From assembly GCF_012070395.1 (NCBI RefSeq), contig NZ_JAAFYS010000001.1:908001-972000 (forward strand): 64,000 bases of DNA, written 5' to 3'. The position numbers were made by a program, and so were the translations under genes. The notes beneath the pieces are model-generated. The model worked only from the letters and a program-made list of their open reading frames with translations. It was not told the origin of the DNA and did not search any database. Source of the DNA: Pseudoroseicyclus tamaricis (lineage in GTDB: Bacteria > Pseudomonadota > Alphaproteobacteria > Rhodobacterales > Rhodobacteraceae). Below, piece after piece: positions 1-7,717 of this stretch. Within the stretch, counting starts at the first letter, position 1; each line of letters starts with the position of its first letter.

Positions 1-9
1 TTATCCACG

Positions 10-174
10 GCCCCGGGCGCATCGCCCGCACGCGCAATCGGCTTGCCTTGGCAGTCCCCGACCCGCCGATCTCCCCGGCCTTTAGACTTCCGTCCCCGGT
101 AAATCGCGCCGCTCCCCTGACGCCGACACCGCCCGCCGCCCAGCCAAAGCCCGACGCCCCGGGCGCACCGCCCG
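10..174. repeat. two copies of a short GC palindrome
   Basis: Positions 10-28 and 156-174 carry almost the same 19-base sequence, GCCCCGGGCGCAYCGCCCG, each able to form a small GGGCG/CGCCC hairpin. Nothing coding is seen in positions 1-264. No function is assigned; they may be decayed copies of the larger gene-end palindromes found in this window. Confidence 0.4.
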
Positions 175-182
175 ACGCCCCC

Positions 183-240
183 TGTCTTTAGTCCAATAGA
201 ATCCCGGGAGGCTCCGGGGGGCTGGCCCCCCCGGTCCCGC
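183..240 (+). repeat. gene-end GC-palindrome element, copy 1
   Basis: A GTCTTT...TCC...AATCCCGGG lead is followed by a long G-run/C-run palindrome (GGGGGGCTGGCCCCCCC) and GGTCCCGC. The same order of parts recurs in eleven other intergenic places here. This copy points rightwards, so it is not in the sense of hisA, which ends at 265 on the other strand; it may serve a gene left of the window. Confidence 0.6.
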
Positions 241-264
241 ACTCACCGCTCTCACAACGCCGGA

Positions 265-990
265 TCAGCGCCCGCCCAGCATCTCCAGCGCCGCCGCGAG
301 GTCGATCGCCCCTTCGTAGAGCGCCCGCCCGGAGATCGCGCCGGCGATCACCCCGGTCTCCTTCAGCGCCGTCAGGTCACCCATCGAGGACACTCCGCCC
401 GAGGCGATCACCGGGATGCTCACCGCCCGCGCCATTGTCTCCGTGGCGGCGACGTTCGGGCCGCCCATGGCGCCGTCGCGGTCGATATCGGTGTAGATGA
501 GGGCGGCGACCCCGGCATCCTCGAAGCTGCGGGCGAGGTCCGTCGCCTCCACCTCCGTCTCTTCCGCCCAGCCCTTCGTCGCCACCCGGCCGCCGCGTGC
601 GTCGATCCCCACCGCCACCTGGCCGGGGAAGGCTCGGGCGGCTTCGCGCACAAGCTGCGGCTCCTCCACGGCCACGGTGCCGAGGATCACCCGGGCCAGC
701 CCCTTGTCCAGCCACGCCTCGATGGTGGCCATGTCGCGGATGCCGCCGCCTAGCTGCATCTCCACCCCGGGGCAGGCGGCGAGGATCGCCTCGACCGCCG
801 CGCCGTTGACGGGGCGGCCGGCGAAGGCGCCGTTGAGGTCGACGAGGTGCAGCCAGCGGCAGCCCGCCGCCACGAAGGCGCGCGCCTGATCGGCGGGGCT
901 GTCGTTGAACACCGTCGCGTCGTCCATCTCGCCGCGCAGCAGGCGGACGGCCTGGCCGTCTTTGAGGTCGATGGCGGGGAAGAGGATCAT
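265..990 (-). CDS. hisA: phosphoribosylformimino-AICAR ribotide isomerase
   Basis: Isomerase of histidine biosynthesis that opens the ribose of ProFAR to PRFAR, a cytoplasmic (beta/alpha)8 barrel. The 241 residues match normal HisA length. Visible: N-terminal [13 protein letters not shown] with the catalytic Asp8, GGGIRD at residues 81-86, [11 protein letters not shown] with the second acid, and VIASGGVSS near the C-terminal phosphate site. The ATG at 990 puts PAIDL where it should be. It lies apart from hisH and hisB, with a metallopeptidase-like gene and a divergent DUF2147 gene between, and hisF is not within the 264 bases that follow its stop. Confidence 0.95.
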   Translation of the reverse strand: MILFPAIDLKDGQAVRLLRGEMDDATVFNDSPADQARAFVAAGCRWLHLVDLNGAFAGRPVNGAAVEAILAACPGVEMQLGGGIRDMATIEAWLDKGLARVILGTVAVEEPQLVREAARAFPGQVAVGIDARGGRVATKGWAEETEVEATDLARSFEDAGVAALIYTDIDRDGAMGGPNVAATETMARAVSIPVIASGGVSSMGDLTALKETGVIAGAISGRALYEGAIDLAAALEMLGGR

Positions 991-1117
991 GGCCGGGCTC
1001 CGTTCTCAGCTCGCCGGCGGGGTGCCACGCGGCAGGCGGGAGGGCAAGCGACCTCACGTAAGACTTGCCGCGCCGCCTGTCCCTGCGTCACCAAATGCGG
1101 GGAGGAGGAGACCCATC

Positions 1118-1516
1118 ATGACCCGACTGACCACCCGCATCGCGGCCCCGCTCATCGCCCTCGTCGCCCTCGCCGGGGCTGCTTTCGCGGACCCCATCGA
1201 GGGCCTCTGGCAGACCGAGGTGGACGACGGCGCCTATGCCCTCGTCACCATCGCCCCCTGCGGCAGCGCCTATTGCGGGGTGATCTCGCGCACCTTCAAC
1301 GCCGGCGGCGAATACCAGGCGGAGACGATCGGCCGCCAGATCGTCATCGACATGGTCCCGCAGGGCGGCAATGCCTACGAAGGCCAGGTCTGGCGTCCGT
1401 CGAACGACAAGATCTATCTCGGCAAGGTGGATGTGAACGGTGACCGGATGCAGCTGCGCGGCTGCGTCGCCGGCGGCCTCTTCTGCGCCTCTCAAACTTG
1501 GGCCCGCGTCGGCTGA
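1118..1516 (+). CDS. DUF2147-type secreted protein
   Basis: A 132-residue protein with a clear signal peptide (Arg-containing start, hydrophobic core, AFADP cleavage region near residues 23-25). The mature part, beginning with DPIEGLWQTEVDDG and including IAPCGSAYCGVIS, resembles the DUF2147 family, small periplasmic lipocalin-like beta proteins of unknown role. Four cysteines in two CxxxxC-like groupings could form disulfides. GGAGGAG just upstream of the ATG fixes the start. It stands alone, divergent from hisA, and is followed by a gene-end palindrome element. Function unknown. Confidence 0.75.
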   Translation: MTRLTTRIAAPLIALVALAGAAFADPIEGLWQTEVDDGAYALVTIAPCGSAYCGVISRTFNAGGEYQAETIGRQIVIDMVPQGGNAYEGQVWRPSNDKIYLGKVDVNGDRMQLRGCVAGGLFCASQTWARVG

Positions 1517-1609
1517 TCTCGTGAAGGGCCGGCCCGCACCCAGCTGGCCGGCCGGTCAAACCCTTGCGGCGTGAGGCGCGCCAGCCCTTCGACCCGCTGC
1601 TCTCGCCCT

Positions 1610-1660
1610 TTTCCAAATACCTCTCGGGGGGCTCCGGGGGGCAGACAGCCCCCCGGTCCT
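1610..1660 (+). repeat. gene-end GC-palindrome element, copy 2
   Basis: TTTCCAAATACC lead followed by a GGGGGG...CCCCCC palindrome and GGTCCTGC. It sits about 95 bases after the DUF2147 stop and in the same orientation, in the convergent gap before the metallopeptidase-like gene. Probably a terminator-like structure. Confidence 0.65.
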
Positions 1661-1671
1661 GCCCTCTCAGC

Positions 1672-2709
1672 CTAAGCTTCGCCGGCCTCTCCGGGCACCT
1701 GCCGCACCGCCCTATGCGCGAAGGCGAGCTTGTCGCGCACGCCCTGCGGCAGCACGAAGGGGTAGAGGTCGGGCAGGTCCATCGTTCGGTTGACGTGGTT
1801 CACCGCGATGGTCAGGTCCACGGCGCGGGTGAGGAGAGCTTCGGTGTCCGTCTCGGCATAGGCATCCGTTGCCGCCGGCGCCGGGTCGCTCTTGCGGCGG
1901 AACATGCCGCGCCGCTGCGGGAGCGCCTCGCCCGATTTCAGCGACAGGCCCACGGCCGCGGCGCTGTCGGCGAGGTCGACGAGGTGGAGCAGGTGCGCGA
2001 TCGTCTCCGCCCAGTCCTCGTGCGGGTGCGAGGTGGCGTAGCTGGTGATATGCGTCTCGTCCGCCGGCTTCGGTCCGGCGTAGTGGCGCTGCAGCGCCGC
2101 GCCGTAATCCTCCCGCTCGTCGCCGAAGAGCTCGCGGAAGGCGGCGAGGAAGTGCTCTTCGGCGCCCGGCACATCGGCCAGCCGCTCGAAGAGGAAGTGC
2201 GCGATCTCGTGGCGCATGTGGCCGATCATGGTGCGGTAGAGCTCGCCCATGTTCTCCTGCCGCTCGGCGCGCACGCTCTGCTGCGCCTCGGAGACGTTGA
2301 TGGTGATCGTGCCACTCTCGTGGCCCATCGTCACCGGGATCTCGCCGCCCGCCGTATCCTCGGACAACAGCTTGAAGACCGGCCGCTCGCCCGGGTCGGC
2401 ATCGGTGAACCAGCCCCAGCGGCCGAGGTTGGCGAGCATCCAGCGCTTGGCCAGCTCGGTATCGGACCACAGCGGCAGGTTGTCCGGCGCGCGCAGGTCG
2501 GGGACGACCTCCGTCATCGCGCAGGAGCGGCAGAGCTCGCCCCCTTCGGCCAGCCAGTTGCAGCCGATGTCACTGCGGTGGGCGCAGAATGTCCCCTCTG
2601 CGGTGAAGGCCTGCCGCTCCGGGTCGAAGGCGACCTCCGCCCCGCAGCCGCAGGTGGTGTTCTGGAAGTATAGCGGCGCCTTGCAGGCGGGGCAGGTGAA
2701 GATTTGCAC
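1672..2709 (-). CDS. putative zinc-binding metallopeptidase with N-terminal zinc ribbon
   Basis: About 345 residues from a GTG start that places IFTCPACKAPLYFQ at the N-terminus. The first 70 residues hold cysteine/histidine pairs (CPACK, CGCG, CAHR, CNW, CRSCA) typical of one or two zinc ribbons. The middle carries the zincin motif HEIAH at His167-Glu168-His171, and a later HPHEDWAETIAHLLHL segment could supply a third ligand. This matches the family annotated as putative zinc-binding metallo-peptidase (COG4307 type). The substrate is unknown. Upstream is a palindromic element that separates it from hisH, so it probably has its own transcript. No signal peptide; cytoplasmic. Confidence 0.75.
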   Translation of the reverse strand: MQIFTCPACKAPLYFQNTTCGCGAEVAFDPERQAFTAEGTFCAHRSDIGCNWLAEGGELCRSCAMTEVVPDLRAPDNLPLWSDTELAKRWMLANLGRWGWFTDADPGERPVFKLLSEDTAGGEIPVTMGHESGTITINVSEAQQSVRAERQENMGELYRTMIGHMRHEIAHFLFERLADVPGAEEHFLAAFRELFGDEREDYGAALQRHYAGPKPADETHITSYATSHPHEDWAETIAHLLHLVDLADSAAAVGLSLKSGEALPQRRGMFRRKSDPAPAATDAYAETDTEALLTRAVDLTIAVNHVNRTMDLPDLYPFVLPQGVRDKLAFAHRAVRQVPGEAGEA

Positions 2710-2830
2710 GGGGTCGGGCTCCTGAAGGTGGCGACAGGGAAGCGAAGGGCAGGGCAAGAGGTTCCGCCGGTCGCGAAGTTTCTCGCCGCGTCGCGGAGAA
2801 AAGCGGGGGGCGGCGTCGCAGGAAGGCGGG

Positions 2831-2899
2831 CCGGGGAGGGGGGCTGTCTGCCCCCCGCCGCCGCTGGCGGCCCCCCCGAGGATTTTTCGGACCAAAGAC
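2831..2899 (-). repeat. gene-end GC-palindrome element, copy 3
   Basis: Read on the minus strand: GTCTTTGGTCCGAAAAATCC, then CGGGGGGG, a GCCGCC/GGCGGC inner palindrome and a GGGGGGC...GCCCCCC palindrome. It starts about 22 bases after the hisH stop in hisH orientation. Likely terminator-like. Confidence 0.65.
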
Positions 2900-2921
2900 G
2901 AGGGGGTGCGCGGCGCGCCGG

Positions 2922-3560
2922 TCAGGGCGCCCAGCGCAGGAAGTTGGCGATGAGGCGCAGGCCCTGGGCCTGGCTCTTCTCGGGGTGGAACTGGGTGCCG
3001 GCTACATTGCCGCGTGCCACGATGGCCGTGATGTCGGCGCCGTAGCCGACATGGGCGAGGCGGTCGGCCGGGCTGTCCACCTGCATGGCGTAGGAATGGA
3101 CGAAATAGGCGTGATAGCCGGTGGAGAGGCCCTCAAGCAGCGGGTGCTCCTGCTCCAGCACCAGATCGTTCCAGCCCATGTGGGGGACCTTCAGCCCCTC
3201 CGCGCCCGGCTCGATCCGGCGGATGGTGCCGTCGATCCAGCCGAGGCCGGGCGTCTCCTCGTACTCGTAGCCGGTCGTGGCGAGGAGCTGCATGCCGACA
3301 CAGATGCCGAGGAAGGGGCGGCCGCGGGCGTGGACAGCCTCCTGCAGCGCCTCCTCCATGCCGTCGATGGCGCGCAGGGCCCGGGCGCAGGCGGGGAAGG
3401 CGCCGTCGCCGGGCAGCACGATCCGGTCCGCGGCCGCCACGACATCGGGCGACTCCGTCACCGTCACCGCCCCGGCGCCCACCTCCGCCGCGATCCGCTC
3501 GAAGGCCTTGCGGGCGGAGTGCAGGTTGCCGCTCTGGTAGTCGATCAGCGCGACGCTCAC
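2922..3560 (-). CDS. hisH: imidazole glycerol phosphate synthase, glutaminase subunit
   Basis: Class I glutamine amidotransferase subunit that supplies ammonia to HisF for imidazole glycerol phosphate and AICAR. 212 residues, normal for HisH. Seen: [19 protein letters not shown] at the N-terminus, oxyanion loop [11 protein letters not shown], nucleophile elbow GICVGMQLL with Cys87, and the C-terminal catalytic pair in FHPEKSQ. The first four bases overlap the end of hisB, so the two are translationally coupled. The partner hisF is not in the window. Confidence 0.96.
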   Translation of the reverse strand: MSVALIDYQSGNLHSARKAFERIAAEVGAGAVTVTESPDVVAAADRIVLPGDGAFPACARALRAIDGMEEALQEAVHARGRPFLGICVGMQLLATTGYEYEETPGLGWIDGTIRRIEPGAEGLKVPHMGWNDLVLEQEHPLLEGLSTGYHAYFVHSYAMQVDSPADRLAHVGYGADITAIVARGNVAGTQFHPEKSQAQGLRLIANFLRWAP

Positions 3561-4144
3561 AGCGCCCCCTTCGTCGAGGGGATGGCGCCGGCGCGGCGCG
3601 GATCGGGCTCCACCGCCTGCCGCAGGGCCTGGGCGAGGGCCTTGAAGGCCGCCTCCGCCACGTGGTGGGCGTTGACGCCATGCAACTGGTCCACGTGCAG
3701 CGTTATGCCGCCATGTGTGGAGAGCGCCTGGAAGAACTCGCGCACAAGCTCGGTGTCGAAGGTACCGATCTTCGGCGCCGCGAAGGCGAGATTCCAGATC
3801 AGGTAGGGCCGGCCCGAGAGGTCCAGCGCCACGCGGATCTGCGCATCGTCCATCGGCAGGTGGCAGGCGCCGTAGCGGCGGATGCCGGCCTTGTCGCCGA
3901 GCGCGCGCGTCAGCGCCTGGCCGAGGGCGATGCCGACGTCCTCCACCGTGTGGTGGTCGTCGATGTGCAGGTCACCCTCCGCCCGGATGGCCATGTCGAT
4001 CATCGAGTGGCGGGCCAGCTGGTCGAGCATGTGGTCGAAGAAGCCGATGCCGGTGGCGATCTCGCCCTTGCCGGTGCCGTCGAGATCGACGCGCACCTCG
4101 ATCTCGGTCTCGCTGGTCGTCCGGCTGATCTCGCCCGTGCGCAT
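3557..4144 (-). CDS. hisB: imidazoleglycerol-phosphate dehydratase
   Basis: Mn-dependent dehydratase that forms imidazole acetol phosphate. 195 residues, the monofunctional type without a phosphatase domain. Seen: GIGFFDHML, the metal-binding [14 protein letters not shown], the second half [21 protein letters not shown] with HVxE/HHxxE ligands, and the C-terminal [10 protein letters not shown] helix. The start is the ATG followed by [14 protein letters not shown], giving standard length; longer open frame upstream lacks homology. It overlaps hisH by 4 bases and lies 61 bases downstream of an integral membrane protein gene on the same strand. Confidence 0.96.
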   Translation of the reverse strand: MRTGEISRTTSETEIEVRVDLDGTGKGEIATGIGFFDHMLDQLARHSMIDMAIRAEGDLHIDDHHTVEDVGIALGQALTRALGDKAGIRRYGACHLPMDDAQIRVALDLSGRPYLIWNLAFAAPKIGTFDTELVREFFQALSTHGGITLHVDQLHGVNAHHVAEAAFKALAQALRQAVEPDPRRAGAIPSTKGAL

Positions 4145-4205
4145 GGGGGCCTCCTCGCTCGCGTGTGGCGGCTTATAGGCCGCACGCGGGCGCGGCGCCA
4201 AGGGC

Positions 4206-5036
4206 TCAGGAGCGGAAGGCGCGGGCGACCGTGGTGGCGAGGTCGGCCGCGTCGCCGATCCGGGCGATGTAGGGCTCCTTGGGGGAGAAGCCCTTCGCCC
4301 GCCCCTCCAGCGCACCGATCAGCCGGCGAAGGCGCCGCTGGTGCAGGCCGAGCGCCGTTTGCACCGGGTCCGCCACCACGCCGGCGAAGGTGGTGAGGAG
4401 GGCGCCGAGCGCGGCGAAGCCCAGCATCACCCCCAGCGTCAGCCCGCCGGGGGCGGAGGCGGGGAAGAGCGCGTACCAGCCGGAGCCGAGCGCCGCGCCC
4501 AGAGGGAAGGCGGCGATGGCGGCCGACTGCGCGAAGCCGAGCGCCACGGCCGGCGCGAAGGAGAGCATGCCCGGCGTCAGGCTCTTGAACAGCACCGCCC
4601 CGGTGCCGAGCGTGCCGATCTGCGTCGTCAGCTCCGCCATTGCGCCGCGGCTCTCCGAATAGGCGGCGAGATGCGCCTCCAGCGCCTCCACATCCGACAG
4701 CGGCGCGAGAAGCTCGGTGCGGATCAGCGCCGAGATGCGCGCCGAGAGCGCCGTCCGCAGCACCAGCGGGCGCTTGGCCAGCCACGCCGCCGCCCCGCGC
4801 AGGCCGACGGCGCGCAGGAGCGGCTGGGCGAGCCGCGAGAGGATCTGCAGCGGCGCCAGCGCCACGTTGGCCGGGGCGCGCAGCAGGTCCCACCCGAGGG
4901 CGGCGCGGTGCAGCCGCAGCGTCCCCCGCAGCGAGAAGTGGCGGGCCACGAAGCCTTCCACGTTCTCCCGCGCCGCCTCGAACGGGTCGGGCGGGGCGAT
5001 GTCGCTGAGCGCCTCTGCTGTGGCAATCGGGTCCAT
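4206..5036 (-). CDS. membrane protein of unknown function (DUF6635-like)
   Basis: A 276-residue protein starting [19 protein letters not shown]. The N-terminal 110 residues look helical and soluble ([19 protein letters not shown], then Leu/Ala-rich helices). Residues about 150-195 and 205-230 are hydrophobic and Gly/Ala-rich, consistent with two to three membrane segments. A basic tail ([13 protein letters not shown]) follows. It recalls the rhodobacterial family named DUF6635, but that name is from memory. It precedes hisB on the same strand by 61 bases and may be co-transcribed; no link to histidine synthesis is implied by its sequence. Confidence 0.6.
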   Translation of the reverse strand: MDPIATAEALSDIAPPDPFEAARENVEGFVARHFSLRGTLRLHRAALGWDLLRAPANVALAPLQILSRLAQPLLRAVGLRGAAAWLAKRPLVLRTALSARISALIRTELLAPLSDVEALEAHLAAYSESRGAMAELTTQIGTLGTGAVLFKSLTPGMLSFAPAVALGFAQSAAIAAFPLGAALGSGWYALFPASAPGGLTLGVMLGFAALGALLTTFAGVVADPVQTALGLHQRRLRRLIGALEGRAKGFSPKEPYIARIGDAADLATTVARAFRS

Positions 5037-5122
5037 GCCCTTCCATATGGGGCGCCCGGCCCGCCAGAGGAAGCCCGCCCTTGGTCCGATACATCCCTGG
5101 GGTGAGCCGGCCCTGCCGGCGA

Positions 5123-5139
5123 GGGGGCAAAGCCCCCTT
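5123..5139. other. hairpin in divergent leader
   Basis: GGGGGC-AAA-GCCCCC followed by TT lies between two divergent start codons (5036 minus, 5175 plus), in the leader of the ureohydrolase gene. It could be a short attenuator or only a structured leader; no other regulatory sign is visible. Confidence 0.3.
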
Positions 5140-5174
5140 CCTTCCCTGCCAAAAAGCGGCTTAGCTCGCCTTTC

Positions 5175-6155
5175 ATGGAGGATCGCTTCAACCAGCCCCT
5201 CGGAGGCAACCAGATGCCGCGCCCCGGCGGCCCGGCGACCTTCATGCGGCTGCCCGCGGCGGAGGGGCCGGAGGGGCTCGACGCCGCCATCCTCGGCGTG
5301 CCGATGGATATCGGCGCCTCCAACCGCGCCGGCACGCGTCTGGGGCCCCGGCAGATCCGCGACGAGAGCCGGATGCTGCGGCCCTTCAACATGGCGACGG
5401 GGGCGGCGCCCTTCGCGCATTGCCAGATCGCAGATATCGGCGACGTTCCGGTGAACCTCTTCAACCTGGAGGCCTCGGTGGAGATCATCCGCCAGGCCGT
5501 CGGCCGCGTCGCGGCGGCGGGCGCCGTGCCGGTGACGCTCGGCGGCGATCACACGCTCACCTTCCCGGCCCTGCAGGGCGTGGCAGAGGTGCACGGGCCG
5601 CTGGCGCTGGTGCACATCGATGCCCATGCCGACGTCAACGAGGAGATGTTCGGCGAGCCGCTCGCCCACGGCACCCCCTTCCGCCGCGCGGAAGAGGCGG
5701 GCTGCCTGCTTAACGACCGCGTCGTGCAGATCGGCCTGCGGGGGACGGGCTACGCGCCCGAGGATTACGACTGGGGCCGCTCCCTCGGCTGGCAGATCGT
5801 CACCGGCGAGGAGGTTGCGGGGCGCGACCTCGGCCGCCTGATGGCGCAGGTGAAGGCTCTGGTCGGGGACGCGCCGCTCTACATCTCCTTCGATATCGAC
5901 AGCCTCTCGCCCGGCACCGCGCCCGGCACGGGGACGGCGGAGGCGGGCGGCCTCGCCGACTGGCAGGCGCTGCAGATCATCCGCGGGCTGGCCGGCTGCA
6001 ACCTCGTCGGCTGCGACCTCGTGGAGGTCTCGCCGCCCTACGACACCTCCGGCAACACCGCGGTCATCGCGGCGGCGCTGGTCTACGAGATGCTGTGCAT
6101 CCTACCCGGCGTGCCGCAACGCCCTCCTCCGAGGCGACATGACTTCGATTTCTGA
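5175..6155 (+). CDS. ureohydrolase, guanidinobutyrase/agmatinase type
   Basis: Mn2-dependent amidinohydrolase of the arginase superfamily releasing urea from a guanidino compound. 326 residues. Metal-ligand motifs are intact: GGDHT, HIDAHADVNE and SFDID. The N-terminus (NQPLGG...ATFMRLP), ATGAAPF, HGTPFRRA and EVSPPYDTSGNTA recall Pseudomonas GbuA (4-guanidinobutyrase) more than E. coli SpeB, from memory. The normally invariant DP after the last metal motif is SP here (DIDSLSPGTAPGTGT). The ATG at 5175 gives the family N-terminus, although a good GGAGG precedes an in-frame ATG at 5214. An aruH/aruI-like pair at 57.6-60.4 kb would supply a guanidinobutyrate substrate. Overlaps the next gene by 17 bases. 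Confidence 0.85.
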   Translation: MEDRFNQPLGGNQMPRPGGPATFMRLPAAEGPEGLDAAILGVPMDIGASNRAGTRLGPRQIRDESRMLRPFNMATGAAPFAHCQIADIGDVPVNLFNLEASVEIIRQAVGRVAAAGAVPVTLGGDHTLTFPALQGVAEVHGPLALVHIDAHADVNEEMFGEPLAHGTPFRRAEEAGCLLNDRVVQIGLRGTGYAPEDYDWGRSLGWQIVTGEEVAGRDLGRLMAQVKALVGDAPLYISFDIDSLSPGTAPGTGTAEAGGLADWQALQIIRGLAGCNLVGCDLVEVSPPYDTSGNTAVIAAALVYEMLCILPGVPQRPPPRRHDFDF

Positions 6156-7413
6156 CCCCCGCGCCTTTCTCACCGAGCTGTTCGAGGCCGCCATCGCCGC
6201 CGCCGATCCGGGCCGGGCGCTGGAGGGGGCCATGCCGGAGCGTCCCAGGGGGCGGACGGTGGTCATCGGCTGCGGCAAGGGCGCGGCGCAGCTCGCCCGC
6301 GCCTTCGAGCAGCGCTGGGATTGGCCGCTGGAGGGGCTCGTCGTCACCCGCTACGGCTACGGCGCGCCGCTGGAGCGGCTGGAGCTGCGCGAGGCCGCGC
6401 ATCCCGTGCCGGACGAGGAGGGGCTGCGGGCGGCCAAGGACGTGCTCAAGCTCGTGCAGGGGCTGACGGAGGATGACCTGGTCGTGGCGCTGATCACCGG
6501 CGGCGGCTCGGCGCTTCTGCCCGCGCCCGGTCCGGGGATGAGCCTTGCCGACGAGATCGCGGTGACGGAGGCGCTCTTGCGCTCCGGCGCGCCGATCTCG
6601 GTGATGAACGTCATCCGCAGCGAGCTGTCGCTGATCAAGGGCGGGCGGCTGGCGCTGGCGGCGGCGCCGGCGAAGGTCGTCTCGCTGATCGTCTCCGACG
6701 TGCCGGGCGACCGGCCCGAGCAGGTCGCCTCCGGCCCGACGGTGCCGGGCGCCGGCCCGCAGAGCCGGGCGGAAGCGCGCAAGCTGGTGGAGGCGTGGCG
6801 CATCCCGCTGCCCGAGGCCGCGCGCCTCGCGCTGGCGGGGGAGGACAACCCGGCGCCCCTGCCCATCGACGCCGGATTCGCGCGGCACGAGTGGCGCATT
6901 ATCGCTTCCGCCGGCCGCTCGCTGGAGGCGGCGGAGGACGTGGCAATCGCCGCCGGCATCGGCTGCGCCATCCTCTCCGATTCCATGGAAGGCGAGTCGC
7001 GGGAGGTGGCCAAGGTCCACGCCGCGCTCCTGCGCGAGGTGGCGGGCCGCGGCCGCCCCTTCGTGCCGCCGCTGGTGCTCCTCTCCGGCGGAGAGACGAC
7101 GGTGACCCTTGGCGGATCGGCGGGCCGGGGCGGGCGGAACAGCGAGTTCGCGCTGGCGCTGGCGCTGGCGGCGGAGGGCGAGCCGTTCCACGCGCTGATC
7201 GCCGACACGGACGGCATCGACGGCAGCGAGTCCAACGCCGGCGCTTTCGTGGACGGCGACAGCGCGGCCCGCCTTCGGGCGCTGGGCCAGGATCCGGCCG
7301 CCCTGCTGGCCGGGCACGACGCCTATTCCGCCTTCGAGGCGCTGGGAGACCTCTTCGCCCCGGGGCCGACAGGGACGAACGTCAACGATTTCCGGGCGAT
7401 CCTGATCGGGTAG
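6139..7413 (+). CDS. ttuD: glycerate 2-kinase (MOFRL/DUF4147 family)
   Basis: ATP-dependent kinase that makes 2-phosphoglycerate from D-glycerate; the family also includes proteins once called hydroxypyruvate reductase TtuD. 424 residues. Seen: N-terminal DUF4147 domain with VVIGCGKGAAQLARAFE, ITGGGSALLPAP, and IKGGRLA; MOFRL C-terminal domain with LLSGGETTVTLGG, GRGGRNSEFALALAL and ADTDGIDGSE. Glycerate enters from photorespiration-like, tartrate, ureide or C1 routes. It overlaps the ureohydrolase gene by 17 bases, so the two are probably one transcript although no shared pathway is evident. A long palindromic repeat follows directly. Confidence 0.9.
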   Translation: MTSISDPRAFLTELFEAAIAAADPGRALEGAMPERPRGRTVVIGCGKGAAQLARAFEQRWDWPLEGLVVTRYGYGAPLERLELREAAHPVPDEEGLRAAKDVLKLVQGLTEDDLVVALITGGGSALLPAPGPGMSLADEIAVTEALLRSGAPISVMNVIRSELSLIKGGRLALAAAPAKVVSLIVSDVPGDRPEQVASGPTVPGAGPQSRAEARKLVEAWRIPLPEAARLALAGEDNPAPLPIDAGFARHEWRIIASAGRSLEAAEDVAIAAGIGCAILSDSMEGESREVAKVHAALLREVAGRGRPFVPPLVLLSGGETTVTLGGSAGRGGRNSEFALALALAAEGEPFHALIADTDGIDGSESNAGAFVDGDSAARLRALGQDPAALLAGHDAYSAFEALGDLFAPGPTGTNVNDFRAILIG

Positions 7414-7426
7414 GGGGCTTCCGCTT

Positions 7427-7693
7427 CGTAGGGTGGGTTTCCAACCCGCCGTCGCGCAACGCCGCCGCTTTGTCCCCCGCCCGGTCCGCGCCAGAGGCCC
7501 AGGGCGAGCGCCGGCCCGTCCCGCGGGCTGGCGCTCCGGTGACGGTAGCGCGGAGCTTGGAGCGGGGAGGTGGTGGTGCCATAAAGCGCACAGCGGCGTC
7601 GTTGGGCGCCACCCCACGGGCCGGCGCTCGCCCTGCGCGGCGGATGGTGTGCCCGGGGGAGGTCGGGGTGGTGGGTTAGAAACCCACCCTACG
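7427..7693. repeat. nested inverted-repeat element (subfamily 1), complete copy
   Basis: 267 bases bounded by CGTAGGGTGGGTTT and its inverse AAACCCACCCTACG. Each end is itself a small palindrome (GGGTTTCCAACCC; GGGTTAGAAACCC). Inside are long inverted arms, left with GGGCGAGCGCCGGCCCGT and CTGGCGCTC, right with GCGCCACCCCACGGGCCGG and CGCTCGCCCT, flanking an ATAAAGCG core. This accounts for nearly all of the 304-base gap 7414-7717. It has no coding capacity of its own and resembles a MITE or REP-type non-autonomous element; related copies are at 18.0, 18.2, 35.2, 35.5, 36.2 and 43.8 kb. Confidence 0.85.
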
Positions 7694-7717
7694 GGGTCAA
7701 ACCGCCCGCGCCCCCGC

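Noticed and set aside
1-9. TTATCCACG, one mismatch from a DnaA box
   Set aside because: A single box at the window edge, without clustering, an AT-rich unwinding region or dnaA/hemE-type neighbours, is not evidence for an origin.
5202-5216. Good GGAGG plus in-frame ATG suggesting a shorter ureohydrolase
   Set aside because: The longer form gives the N-terminus (NQPLGG...ATFMRLP) recalled from GbuA-type relatives, so 5175 is kept, though the shorter start remains possible.
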